64,000 nt of DNA from Nocardia nova SH22a. Its GTDB lineage: Bacteria > Actinomycetota > Actinomycetes > Mycobacteriales > Mycobacteriaceae. Below, in pieces: positions 34,139 to 42,786 of this stretch; positions within the stretch are counted from its first letter, which is position 1; each line of letters starts with the position of its first letter. The notes below the pieces were generated by a model. It did not search any database and was not told the origin of the DNA. It saw only the letters and a program-made list of their open reading frames with translations. Location of the stretch: positions 7,688,001 to 7,752,000 of the forward strand of contig NZ_CP006850.1 of the NCBI RefSeq assembly GCF_000523235.1, in the 5' to 3' direction. The position numbers and the translations under genes are program-made.

Positions 34139-34696
34139 TCACGGCTCGAACCAGTCGCGGGCCGAACGCGGCAGCAGCAATCCGATCACCACAATCGACA
34201 CCGCGGGCCCGAGCCAGCCCGGCGGGCGGCCCAGGATGATCGAGGGCACGGTCCAGAGCCCGTTGAGGATCGCCAGCAGCACCGCGGTCGCCCGGATCCG
34301 GTCGCCCTCGGCCCCGAAGGTCAGCGCGACCAGCCCCAGCAACCAGCTCGCCACGAACGAAGCCCCGGTGACCAGCGCCGCATGGAATCCCGACAGCCAC
34401 CACGCCGAGACCGCACAACCGAGCCCTATCGCCGCGAGCCCTACCGCCAGCACCTGCGCCGCCCGCACCGTGAACGGCATCCGATACGTGTGATCGGCGT
34501 CCGGAGCGGCGTCCGCGTCGGAGGTGGCATCGGATCCGGATTCGACGTCGCCGTCCGACGAGGTTTCGGGCTCGGCCAACGGCTCCTCGAACGGCATCCG
34601 GTAGGACCGGTAGTCGTCCGGAGCGGTCGCGTCGTCGGAGGCGGGATCGGGCCCGGATTCGGCCTCCGCGTCGGGCGGGGATTCGCGATCGGACAT
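34139..34696 (-). CDS. Hypothetical membrane protein with acidic N-terminal region
   Basis: A 185-residue protein I do not recognise. The first 75 residues are Asp/Glu/Ser/Pro-rich and contain two copies of a motif ending YRMPF (about 32-36 and 71-75) separated by acidic sequence, suggesting an internal duplication. Four hydrophobic helices follow (AAQVLAVGLAAIGLGCAVSAWWL, AALVTGASFVASWLLGLVAL, AVLLAILNGLWTVPSII, WLGPAVSIVVIGLLL), and a short basic tail ends it. GGAAGG lies upstream of the ATG. It converges on the XdhC gene with a 7-bp gap. Confidence 0.7.
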   Translation of the reverse strand: MSDRESPPDAEAESGPDPASDDATAPDDYRSYRMPFEEPLAEPETSSDGDVESGSDATSDADAAPDADHTYRMPFTVRAAQVLAVGLAAIGLGCAVSAWWLSGFHAALVTGASFVASWLLGLVALTFGAEGDRIRATAVLLAILNGLWTVPSIILGRPPGWLGPAVSIVVIGLLLPRSARDWFEP

Positions 34697-34824
34697 CAGC
34701 TCACCTTCCGGAGACCGGAGCGCCGATGACCATCCGCGGCGCGGACGACAACGAGAAGCGTGCGTCCGAAATGTACCGCGTCAGGCGGCCGGTGCCACCG
34801 CGTTTTCGCGGCGCGCCGGAAAAG

Positions 34825-35784
34825 TCAGGACCGACCGGCCTGTTCTGCGGTCTGCTCCCGCGGAAGTTTCTCGATCACCACGTCCGGGACCAGGCGCCGC
34901 CGCAGCGTCGGGTCGATCTCCCCGGCGACCGCCATCACCACGGCGGCGGACGCGGTCGCCACCGCGTCGGTGAGGATTTCCGGCCAATCCGGCTCGCCGG
35001 TACCGGCCAGGGCGGCGATCACCGCGGCGGCCGCGGCGTCATCGGCTCCGGCGGGATTGCCCACCGGCGGTTCCGGCAGCGACGCCGACCAGGCGCCCTC
35101 GGGGTCGACCGCGACGATCCCCTCGGCGCCGCGCGTCACCAGCACCGCACCCGCGCCCCCGTCGACCAGCACCCGGGCCACATCGGCCACCTCACCGGTC
35201 GTTTCCGGCCGCGATCCCGCCAGGCATTCGAGTTCCGGCAGGCCGAGCATCAGCACGATGCCGGGCACCCGCGCCACCGCCGTCAACGCCGGGCCCGCCA
35301 CATCGCAGACCACCGGAACGCCCGCGTCCAGTGCGATCCTCGCCAGGTCCGCGGGCACCGAATCACGGACCCCGCCCGGTAACGGACCCGAGATCACCAG
35401 CCCGCTGGTTTCGCCGATCAGCCCGCCGACCCGAACCAGCAGCTGATCCACCGCGTCGAGGGTGGTGACGCTCGGTCCGGGTTCCCACAGCGAGGTCGCG
35501 CTGCCGTCGTGGCATTCACTGATCACCACGGTGCGCCGCACCCACGGCAGCGCGTGCACGAAGTCCACCGGCAGCTCCCGCTCGGCGATCGCGGAGAACG
35601 AATGGTCGGCGAAACCCGTTGCCCGGGAATACTTCCCGATCTGATTGAGCACCCTGGCCACATTGATGCCCGCGCCACCGGCCCGCTGCTCCACCGCGGT
35701 GACGCGGTGTGCCCGGCCGGGTTCGAGATTCTGGACGCGATAGGTCATATCGTAGGCCGGGTTGAGCGTCACGGTGAGGATCAC
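34825..35784 (-). CDS. PfkB-family sugar-phosphate kinase (1-phosphofructokinase/LacC type)
   Basis: A 319-residue ribokinase-fold kinase of the 1-phosphofructokinase/tagatose-6-phosphate kinase group. It starts with ILTVTLNPAYDMTYRV and has the substrate motif AGGAGINVARVLNQIG. The C-terminal ATP/anion-hole motif reads GNPAGADDAAAAAVIAAL; the usual GAGDS is changed to GADD but keeps the Asp. The GTG start overlaps the NagA stop (GTGA), so it is the third gene of a coupled ROK-NagA-PfkB operon. This context points to phosphorylation of an amino-sugar-derived hexose phosphate, possibly tagatose-6-phosphate. Confidence 0.88.
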   Translation of the reverse strand: MILTVTLNPAYDMTYRVQNLEPGRAHRVTAVEQRAGGAGINVARVLNQIGKYSRATGFADHSFSAIAERELPVDFVHALPWVRRTVVISECHDGSATSLWEPGPSVTTLDAVDQLLVRVGGLIGETSGLVISGPLPGGVRDSVPADLARIALDAGVPVVCDVAGPALTAVARVPGIVLMLGLPELECLAGSRPETTGEVADVARVLVDGGAGAVLVTRGAEGIVAVDPEGAWSASLPEPPVGNPAGADDAAAAAVIAALAGTGEPDWPEILTDAVATASAAVVMAVAGEIDPTLRRRLVPDVVIEKLPREQTAEQAGRS

Positions 35785-36935
35785 CTCACCCACTGTCCAT
35801 GCCGCAGCACGCCGCGCAACTCGAGATCGGAATTCACCACGACGGCATCGGCGCGCATTCCCGGCCGGAGGTCGCCGATATCGGTCGCGCCGAGCACCGC
35901 GGCCGGGGTGGCGGTGGCCGCCCGGACGGCGTCGACGAGTCCGACGCCGCAGTCGAATACCGCCCACCGCAGGCATCGCAGCAGGGTGGCCGTCCCACCG
36001 GCGAGCGCACCGCTGGGCACCCGGGCGACGCCCCCGGCGACCCGTACGATCTGCGGTCCCAGCCGATACTCCCCGTCCGGCAACCCGGCCGCCTGCATGG
36101 CATCGGTGATCAGCGCGACGCGATGTCGCGCCGCCGCGAAAACCATGGCGCCGAACCCGGATTCGATATGCACCCCGTCACCGATCAGCTCGACCGTGAT
36201 GTCACCGGCGGCCGCACCGGCCAGCGCCGCCGCCATCGGTCCGGGATCGCGATGATGCAGCGGCGGCAGGCAATTGGCCAGGTGGGTGACCAGTCCCGCG
36301 GTTCCGGTGGGCGCCAGCGCGTCCCGGAACCGCTCGTATCCCGCGTCGCTGTGACCGAGCGCCACGACCACGCCCGATTCGGCGAGCCGTTGTGCGACAG
36401 CGGTGAATCCGGGCCGTTCCGGAGCCAGTGTCATGATCCGCAACTGTCCGTCCGCGGCCGCCAGCAATCGGTCCGTCAACGCGGGGTCGGGGTCGATCAG
36501 ATAGCGCGGATCCTGTGCACCACAACGCTTCTCGGACAGAAATGGACCCTCGATGTGGATTCCCGCGAGCTCACCGGTGGCGACCACCTCCCGCAGTGCG
36601 GCGGTCTGCGCGACCATGGCGTCCGGGTCGGCGGTCACGATACTGCCCAGCAGCGTGGTGGTCCCGTGCCGATGATGCTCCCGCGCGGCCGCCCGGATCC
36701 GGTCGGGATCGGTGTCGTCGAATCGGTAGCCGAATCCGCCGTGATTGTGGATATCGATCAGGCCGGGCAGCACGGTTCCGCGATGCGGTGGCGGTGCGGC
36801 GCCCGAGCGCGGCCGCCACTGCGCGAACGGGCGTACCGCCCGGATGCGATCACCGGCGACCTCGATCACCGCGTCGTCGATGATCTCCGTCGAGGTCACC
36901 ACCCGGCCGCGCAGTTCGAACTCCCCGGCCGTCAT
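35781..36935 (-). CDS. nagA: N-acetylglucosamine-6-phosphate deacetylase
   Basis: A 384-residue metal-dependent amidohydrolase that removes acetate from GlcNAc-6-phosphate (or GalNAc-6-P in AgaA-type enzymes). Family motifs are VLPGLIDIHNHGGFGYRF (metal HxH), GIHIEGPFLS (Glu), ALGHSDAGYE (His), HLANCLPPLHHRDPG and LITDAMQAAGLPDGEY (catalytic Asp). Its ATG overlaps the ROK kinase stop by 4 bp and its stop overlaps the PfkB start by 4 bp, so the three genes are translated as one unit. No nagB deaminase follows. Confidence 0.94.
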   Translation of the reverse strand: MTAGEFELRGRVVTSTEIIDDAVIEVAGDRIRAVRPFAQWRPRSGAAPPPHRGTVLPGLIDIHNHGGFGYRFDDTDPDRIRAAAREHHRHGTTTLLGSIVTADPDAMVAQTAALREVVATGELAGIHIEGPFLSEKRCGAQDPRYLIDPDPALTDRLLAAADGQLRIMTLAPERPGFTAVAQRLAESGVVVALGHSDAGYERFRDALAPTGTAGLVTHLANCLPPLHHRDPGPMAAALAGAAAGDITVELIGDGVHIESGFGAMVFAAARHRVALITDAMQAAGLPDGEYRLGPQIVRVAGGVARVPSGALAGGTATLLRCLRWAVFDCGVGLVDAVRAATATPAAVLGATDIGDLRPGMRADAVVVNSDLELRGVLRHGQWVR

Positions 36936-37846
36936 TCGATCGCCCCCGACCGTGCGAAACCGGCCGCGCCCACCAATCCCGCACGCGCACCGAATTTCCC
37001 GGGAACCACCCGTGGCACCGGCACCACCCGCAGCAGTTCGGTGAGCCGATCACGCAACCCGTCGGCCAGGACGGCACCCGCTCCCGCGAGACCACCGGCG
37101 AGCACGATCAATTCGGGGCAACTCGCGTGCACGATGCCGGTCAATCCTTCGGCGAGAGCGGAGACGGCGTCATCGACCACCTCCCGCGCATCCGGATCAT
37201 CCGGAAGTGCCGCGAAAACGGCTGCGGCTCCCGCTACTTCCCGCCCCGTCCGTTCGGCATAGGCGCGCGCGATCGACGGTCCCGATGCCACCGTTTCCAC
37301 ACACCCGGTATTGCCGCACGGGCAGGGCAGCCCGTCTCGCGGGCGCACCGGAATGTGACCGTATTCCCCGGCCTGACCGCTGCCGCCGCGCACCAGCCGC
37401 CCCGCCACCGACAGTGTGCCGCTGATCCCGGTACCGAGCATCAGCACCACCACATCGTCACAGCCCCGCCCGGCCCCGTAGCGCCATTCGGCCCAGCCCG
37501 CGACCACGCCATCGTGTTCGATCAGCACCGGAAAACCCCAGCGCTCGTCGAAGCGATTGCCCAGCTTCACATCTCGCCATCCGATATTGCCGCTGAACAC
37601 CGCCACCGAACGCTCGGCGTCGACGATTCCGGGCATGACGATCGCGCCGCGCCGCATCGGCCGGGGCACTTGGGCGAGTAATCGGTCGCCCAATTCGGCC
37701 ACCGCGTCGAAAGCCTGTGCGCCGCGCGGAGTCGGCACCGTTGCGGCCGCGAGCACCCGCCCGTCCGCGTCCGCGATCTCGGCCTTGATCGTGGTCCCGC
37801 CGATATCGATGGCGAGAACCGGATCCGCGACCGCGTCGACGGTCAT
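36932..37846 (-). CDS. ROK-family sugar kinase (probable N-acetylhexosamine or glucose kinase)
   Basis: A 304-residue ROK kinase that phosphorylates a hexose at C6. It has the phosphate motif LAIDIGGTTIKAEI, the sugar-binding VLIEHDGVVAGWAEWRYGAG with the catalytic Asp in EHD, LGTGISGTL, and GEYGHIPV with the ROK zinc cluster CPCGNTGCVE. There is no helix-turn-helix, so it is an enzyme rather than a repressor. The context with nagA suggests GlcNAc as substrate, but glucokinases look alike. It is the first gene of the three-gene operon, divergent from the ABC importer across 643 bp. Confidence 0.9.
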   Translation of the reverse strand: MTVDAVADPVLAIDIGGTTIKAEIADADGRVLAAATVPTPRGAQAFDAVAELGDRLLAQVPRPMRRGAIVMPGIVDAERSVAVFSGNIGWRDVKLGNRFDERWGFPVLIEHDGVVAGWAEWRYGAGRGCDDVVVLMLGTGISGTLSVAGRLVRGGSGQAGEYGHIPVRPRDGLPCPCGNTGCVETVASGPSIARAYAERTGREVAGAAAVFAALPDDPDAREVVDDAVSALAEGLTGIVHASCPELIVLAGGLAGAGAVLADGLRDRLTELLRVVPVPRVVPGKFGARAGLVGAAGFARSGAIE

Positions 37847-38086
37847 CGTCCGAGCCCGGAAGATCGCCCGAGCACGATTCGCCGCCGGTGCCCCGACGCC
37901 GGAACGCTCGCGGTCACCGCGCCCCACCGGTTGCCGACCGGCAACGTATCGGCGCAGCACCGCACCGGTACCCGACCGTTCGGCACGCCCTGCACAGGCG
38001 TCGGCACGCACGCACGTTCACACGATCATTATCGCGCTCCCCGATGCCATCGCCCGCCCCGCACCCACCGTGGTCCTTGCCCGGCT

Positions 38087-38122
38087 CCGGTTCTGCCCTT
38101 GGTCCCGGTTCTGCCCTTGGTC
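38087..38122. repeat. 18-bp tandem duplication
   Basis: The 18-bp unit CCGGTTCTGCCCTTGGTC occurs twice head to tail (38087-38104 and 38105-38122) and continues as a partial third copy. It shares CTTGG-type words with the hexamer array 130 bp further on, so the whole stretch may have grown by slippage. Confidence 0.8.
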
Positions 38123-38248
38123 CCGGTCCTGGCTTCGGCCCGGCCTTGGCCCAGGTCCAGCTTCGGCTACCGCTTCGGCCCCGACTCTGACCCGGCCCAG
38201 GCCCAGGCCCGGTTTCTGCTACCGCTCTGGTCCCGGTCCCGGCTTCGG

Positions 38249-38356
38249 CTTGGGCTTGGGCTTGGGCTTGGGCTTGGGCTTGGGCTTGGGCTTGGGCTTG
38301 GGCTTGGGCTTGGGCTTGGGCTTGGGCTTGGGCTTGGGCTTGGGCTTGGGCTTGGG
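38249..38356. repeat. (CTTGGG)18 hexanucleotide microsatellite
   Basis: Eighteen perfect CTTGGG copies (108 bp) run from 38249 to 38356, bordered by CTTCGG on the left and AGGACGG on the right. They end 133 bp before the binding-protein start. Such an array is prone to length change and could alter promoter spacing. It is strand-asymmetric, G/T-rich on the plus strand. Confidence 0.95.
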
Positions 38357-38489
38357 AGGACGGTCGACTCCGCACACGCGATGCCCTGCAGCGTTGCCCG
38401 GTAAGAGCGCGTCCCACCGCATCTCCGATTAGGGTCGGTCCGTCCGCGTCGGCGCCCCGCGTCGGGAGTACAGATCGAGAGGTTTGGTC

Positions 38490-39734
38490 GTGATCGGTGC
38501 ACCTCGCCGCGTCTTCGGCGTCCTCGCGCTGCTGATCACGGTGACGCTGGCCGTGGCCGCTTGCGGATTCCGCGGCCGCAGCAGTGACGATTCGAATCCG
38601 AACGCGCTGTCACTGCTCGTGCCCGCCTACAGCGAGAACACCCGAGCGGAATGGAATGCGATCATCGCCGGATTTCGCGAGCGGAATCCCGCGATCACGG
38701 TGGATCTGCAGGTCGAATCCTGGGACGCGATCAACGATGTGGTGCGCACCGACCTGCAATCGATCACCACGACGCCGGACATCCTGAATATCGACGCCTA
38801 CGCCGCATTCGCCGCCGACGATCTGCTGTACCCGGCCCGCGATATCGTCGGCCCACAGGTACTGAGCGATCTCACACCGTCGTTCGCCCGCAATGCCTCG
38901 ATCAACGGAACACAGTGGGCATTACCGCTTTTCGCCTCCACCCGCACCCTGTTCTACAACACCGACCTGTTCGCTCGCGCCGGTGTCGCGGCCCCGCCGA
39001 AGACCTGGTCCGAATTATCCGACGCCGCCCGCCGCATCCAGGCACTCGGCGGCGGAATCTCCGGTTACGGCCTGCCGCTGGGCAGTGAGGAATCGCAGGG
39101 CGAGACGTCGATCTGGACCTTCGGCGCGGGCGGCAGCTGGTCGGACGGGCACACCATCACGGTCGACACACCTGCCAACCTCGAAGGAGTCCGGGCCATG
39201 CGCGATCTCGCCGCCTCCGGTGTCACGCAGCCGAATCCGGGTTCCACCGATCGCAAGGATGTGATCAATGCCTTCGTCCAGGGCCGGATCGGCATGATCG
39301 AGGGGCTGCCGCCGGTGCTGGAGACGATCACGAAACAGAATCCCGCACTGCGGTTCTCGACCGCACCCTCACCCACCCGAAGCGGTGCGCCCGTCACGCT
39401 CGGCGTCGCGGATCATCTGATGGCATTCCGCAAACACGGAAACAAACAGAACGCGATCCGGCAGTTCCTCGACTATTTCTATTCTCCCGCAGTGTATTCG
39501 GGATTCGTCGGCGCGGAACATTTCATCCCGATCACCACCAGTGGCGCCCGTGCGCTGAGCGACGATCCGGTGACGCGCGCATTCGCCGCCACCCTGCCGG
39601 TCGCGCGGTTCTATCCGTCCGGCGACCCCGGCTGGGCGGCGGTGCAGGGCGCGATCCGCCAGCAGATCGGCACGGTGACCCAGGGGGCCGATCCCGGTCA
39701 GGTCTTGGATCGAATAGCGCGGGCGGCACGATGA
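38490..39734 (+). CDS. Sugar ABC transporter substrate-binding lipoprotein
   Basis: A 414-residue extracellular binding protein of the family-1 carbohydrate type. The signal has a lipobox AVAAC with Cys at about 25. The mature part shows ALSLLVPAYSENTRAEWNAIIAGF, DILNIDAYAAFAADDLL, a hinge region WALPLFASTRTLFYNTDLFARAGV and PKTWSELSDAARRI. The GTG at 38490 has GAGAGG seven bases upstream. Its stop overlaps the first permease start by 4 bp. Neighbouring nagA and ROK genes suggest an N-acetylated amino sugar or chitobiose ligand (inference). Confidence 0.9.
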   Translation: MIGAPRRVFGVLALLITVTLAVAACGFRGRSSDDSNPNALSLLVPAYSENTRAEWNAIIAGFRERNPAITVDLQVESWDAINDVVRTDLQSITTTPDILNIDAYAAFAADDLLYPARDIVGPQVLSDLTPSFARNASINGTQWALPLFASTRTLFYNTDLFARAGVAAPPKTWSELSDAARRIQALGGGISGYGLPLGSEESQGETSIWTFGAGGSWSDGHTITVDTPANLEGVRAMRDLAASGVTQPNPGSTDRKDVINAFVQGRIGMIEGLPPVLETITKQNPALRFSTAPSPTRSGAPVTLGVADHLMAFRKHGNKQNAIRQFLDYFYSPAVYSGFVGAEHFIPITTSGARALSDDPVTRAFAATLPVARFYPSGDPGWAAVQGAIRQQIGTVTQGADPGQVLDRIARAAR

Positions 39735-40606
39735 AAACTCGCACCATACTCCGCGCACTGCCCTGGATCGGCCCGGTTCTGATCCTGATCGCCGCCGTGG
39801 TCGCCTTTCCCGCCGGTTACATGATCTGGACCAGCACCCGTGATCTCAGCCCCTACGGCAGCGATCGCGGCTCCGCCGGACTGGGCAATTTCCGCCGCCT
39901 CTTCGATATTTCCGAACTCGGTTCGATCGCCGTGCACACCGTGGTCTGGGTGGTCGCGGTGGTGGTGATCACACTGGCGTTGTCGGCGGCGCTGGCGCAA
40001 TTTCTCGCCAAGGATTTTCCGGGGCGGACACTGGTCCGGCTGGCGGTGCTCGTGCCCTGGGCGGCGTCGGTGGTGATGACCACGACGGTGTTCGCGTATC
40101 TGCTGGATCCGGATGTCGGCCTGATCAATCGCTTCCTGGTCGATATCGGCGTGCTGGACCGGGGTTTCGGATTCACCGAACGCCCGCTGCCCGCATTTCT
40201 GGTGGCGATCGGAGTGGCGGTATTCGTATCGATCCCGTTCACCACCTACACGATTCTCGCGGGGCTGCAGACGATTCCGGCGGAAGTGGCGGAGGCGGGC
40301 CGGATCGACGGCGCCTCGGCGTGGCAGCGATATCGTCATCTGATTCTGCCGCAGTTGCGCCCGGCGATCGCGGTGGCGACGGTCATCAACATCATCAACG
40401 TCTTCAATTCGCTGCCGATTCTGCAGATCCTCACCGGCAGTATCGCCGGATTCGGCGCGGACACCACAACCACATTGACCTACAAGCTCATCCGGCAGAA
40501 TCAGCAACTCGACACCGCCGCCGCGCTGAGTGTGCTGAACTTCGCCCTGATCGCCGTCGTAATCGGTGTCTATCTCACGCTGATCCGCCCGCGGGACGAA
40601 TCATGA
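39731..40606 (+). CDS. Sugar ABC transporter permease (MalF type)
   Basis: A 291-residue inner-membrane permease with six predicted helices. The ATPase-contact EAA loop reads EVAEAGRIDGASAWQRYRHLILPQLRPA, near 190-217, matching EAAxxDGAxxxxxFxxIxLP. It starts inside the stop of the binding protein gene (ATGA) and its stop overlaps the second permease start, so all three are coupled. No ATP-binding subunit is encoded in the window; a shared MsiK-type ATPase elsewhere is likely. Confidence 0.92.
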   Translation: MKTRTILRALPWIGPVLILIAAVVAFPAGYMIWTSTRDLSPYGSDRGSAGLGNFRRLFDISELGSIAVHTVVWVVAVVVITLALSAALAQFLAKDFPGRTLVRLAVLVPWAASVVMTTTVFAYLLDPDVGLINRFLVDIGVLDRGFGFTERPLPAFLVAIGVAVFVSIPFTTYTILAGLQTIPAEVAEAGRIDGASAWQRYRHLILPQLRPAIAVATVINIINVFNSLPILQILTGSIAGFGADTTTTLTYKLIRQNQQLDTAAALSVLNFALIAVVIGVYLTLIRPRDES

Positions 40607-41430
40607 CCGGGCGGCGCCGCTGGGATCTGACGGCGGCGGGAATCGTCGTCGCGCTGTTGTTCCTCGTCCCGTATCTGACGATGCTGCTGGGATCGCTGAA
40701 GCCGCGATCGGAGATCTCCCGAATTCCGCCGTCCTATCTTCCGCACGACTGGCGGCCCGGCAACTACGTCGATGTGTGGCATACGCCCGAAACCCCGTTG
40801 CCGTTCAATATCGTGAGCACACTGGCGATTTCGATCCTCGCGACACTGCTGATCCTCGCCGTCGCGGTTCCGGCCGCGTATCACACCGCGCGCCACCGAT
40901 TTCCGGGTCGCGCGGCATTCCTCATCCTGGTCCTGATCACGCAGATGGTGCAGCCCGCGGTGCTGGTGACCGGATTGATGCGTCAGTTCCTCGCCCTGGG
41001 CGCCAACGACACCTGGTTCGCCATGATCCTGGTGAACGCGGCCTTCAATCTGTCCTTCGCGGTCTGGATTCTGCACAGTTTCTTCGCCTCGATCCCCCGC
41101 GAAATCGAGGAGGCCGCCCAATTGGACGGCCTGAGCCGACTCCAGATCCTGCTCCGCGTAGATCTTCCGCTCATCTGGCCCGGCCTGATCACCGCCACGA
41201 TCTTCGCCTTCGTCTCGGCCTGGAACGAATACGCCGCCAGTCTCGTCATTCTCACCACGCCCGAGAACCAGCCGCTGTCGGTCGCACTGACGAAATTCAC
41301 CGGCCAATACGACACCGCCTGGCAGTACGTTTTCGCGGTATCGATACTGGGCATCGTGCCGGTGGTGGCGCTGTTCGCACTGATCGAAAAACGCCTGGTA
41401 GCCGGGCTCACCGCCGGGGGCGTGAAATAG
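40603..41430 (+). CDS. Sugar ABC transporter permease (MalG type)
   Basis: A 275-residue permease with about six helices. After the first helix it has the usual LGSLKPRSEI and PPSYLPHDWRPGNYVDVW periplasmic segment. The EAA loop is EIEEAAQLDGLSRLQILLRVDLPLIWP (about 166-192). The ending LFALIEKRLVAGLTAGGVK is typical of CUT1 permeases (usually ...GLTxGAVKG). It forms the channel with the upstream MalF-type subunit. It converges on the MFS gene with an 18-bp gap. Confidence 0.92.
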   Translation: MTGRRRWDLTAAGIVVALLFLVPYLTMLLGSLKPRSEISRIPPSYLPHDWRPGNYVDVWHTPETPLPFNIVSTLAISILATLLILAVAVPAAYHTARHRFPGRAAFLILVLITQMVQPAVLVTGLMRQFLALGANDTWFAMILVNAAFNLSFAVWILHSFFASIPREIEEAAQLDGLSRLQILLRVDLPLIWPGLITATIFAFVSAWNEYAASLVILTTPENQPLSVALTKFTGQYDTAWQYVFAVSILGIVPVVALFALIEKRLVAGLTAGGVK

Positions 41431-41448
41431 CGACACTCGGCCGGAGAT

Positions 41449-42642
41449 TCAGCGCACCGGCCGGGCCGTGGCCGCGGTGATGAACGCGGCGACGATCGCC
41501 GCCGCCGCGGCCAGCAATGCCGTTGTGGCCCAACCGAACCAGCCGACCGCGGCGGCGCCGAACGCGGTGCCGAGGCTGCCGCCGACGAAGTACACGATCA
41601 TGTAGGCGCTGTTGAAACGTGCCGGGGCAGCGGGATCTATCGCGAGGACGGTGCTCTGGTTGGCCACCTGGGCCGCGAACAGCCCGGCGTCGAAGAGGCC
41701 GAGGCACAGCAGTGTGATCACGGTATTCGACAGGGACACAGCGAGAATCACCGTACTGAGGACGGCCAGCGCCAGCCCGATCAGGATCACCCGCCGCGCG
41801 CCGATGCGATCGGTCGCGGTACCGGCGATCCGGGTGGCGACCACACCGAGCAGTCCCGCGAAAGCATACAGGCCGATCCGCTCGGGCGAGAAGGAGAACG
41901 GCGGCTCGGACAGAGCGACCGCGAGTCCCGCCCAGATCGCGCAGAAGGCGAAGAACCAGAGCACGCCCCGGCCCGCCGCGAGCCGCAGGACCGGATATCG
42001 CGCATACAGTGCGGGCATCCGGCGCAGGGTCGACAGATAGCTCGCGGTGGCCGTTCCCGGCGCCGCCGGGAGGGCGAAGCGAGCGGCGACGCCCATGACC
42101 ACACACGCCGCGGCGAAGACGAGCGACATCGCCTGCCAGCCCATCGCGCCTGCCAGCCACCCACCCACGATGCGCCCGGCCAGGATTCCGGCCGAGATTC
42201 CGGAGGTGACGATGCCGAGGACGGTCGCCCGGCGGCGCGGCGGCGCGAATCTGCCTGCCACCGAACTCAATTGGGCGCCGATCGATGATCCCGCCCCGAT
42301 CAGCCCGACCACCGCGCCGAGCGACCACGCCGAATCGGCCACCGCGCAGACGGCCAAAGCGACCGCCAGCACACCGAACTGGACCGACACCACCGTCCGC
42401 GGCCGGAACCGGTCCACCAGCGGCACGAGTGCCGCCAGCCCGATCACGTACCCGACCGGCCCGCAGGCCAGCGCCGCTCCGACCGCGGCGGTCGAGACGC
42501 GCAGCGCACCGGCGACCTCGCCGATGGCCGGTTGCAACAGATAAATACTCGAGGTTCCCAGCGCCGCGGCGAAAGCCATGAACCACACCACCGGGGTCCT
42601 GAGCACCGTGACCGGAGATTCCGTAACGACATCGAGTTTCAT
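41449..42642 (-). CDS. MFS transporter
   Basis: A 397-residue membrane protein with twelve predicted helices. The loop between helices 2 and 3 reads ALVPLVDRFRPRTVV, the degenerate MFS motif A (usually GxLaDrxGrr). The second half repeats it as ATRIAGTATDRIGARRVI. Arg/Pro-rich loop RFAPPRRRATVLGIV precedes helix 5. The overall type resembles drug or metabolite exporters, but the substrate is unknown. The start at 42642 follows GGAGAT; a start at 42696 or 42702 lacks a ribosome site. It lies 144 bp from a divergent methyltransferase gene. Confidence 0.88.
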   Translation of the reverse strand: MKLDVVTESPVTVLRTPVVWFMAFAAALGTSSIYLLQPAIGEVAGALRVSTAAVGAALACGPVGYVIGLAALVPLVDRFRPRTVVSVQFGVLAVALAVCAVADSAWSLGAVVGLIGAGSSIGAQLSSVAGRFAPPRRRATVLGIVTSGISAGILAGRIVGGWLAGAMGWQAMSLVFAAACVVMGVAARFALPAAPGTATASYLSTLRRMPALYARYPVLRLAAGRGVLWFFAFCAIWAGLAVALSEPPFSFSPERIGLYAFAGLLGVVATRIAGTATDRIGARRVILIGLALAVLSTVILAVSLSNTVITLLCLGLFDAGLFAAQVANQSTVLAIDPAAPARFNSAYMIVYFVGGSLGTAFGAAAVGWFGWATTALLAAAAAIVAAFITAATARPVR

Positions 42643-42786
42643 ATCTCCGACGCTAGAAATCCCCCGCCGCACCTTCCGGCGGAAAACAGACGACATAGTC
42701 ACGGCCCGCGAAGTGAGGGCGAGAGCAGCATCACCCTGTGGACGAGTTCACAGCACTCGCGTCCCGAGGGTGGGTAGGTTCAGGGC

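Larger units (their letters stand above)
37847..38489. other. 643-bp divergent region with tandem repeats in the amino-sugar locus
   Basis: It separates the ROK-NagA-PfkB operon from the importer genes. From about 38070 it is low-complexity: an 18-bp unit in tandem (38087-38122), degenerate C/G/T-rich sequence, then 18 perfect CTTGGG copies (38249-38356). Frames on both strands are open because the repeat has no stops, giving Leu-Gly, Pro-Lys, Gln-Ala or Ser-Pro polymers; none has a convincing start and ordinary flanks. No DasR-type operator (TGGTCTAGACCA-like) was recognised. Confidence 0.7.

Noticed and set aside
36932..37846. ROK-family repressor (NagC type)
   Set aside because: The protein lacks the N-terminal helix-turn-helix and starts directly at the kinase phosphate motif.
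38249..38356. Possible CRISPR array
   Set aside because: The 6-bp units are contiguous with no spacers, so it is a microsatellite.
38219..38422. Minus-strand frame coding for a Pro-Lys polymer through the CTTGGG array
   Set aside because: All frames through the hexamer are open because it contains no stops; the flanks are short and unlike a protein.
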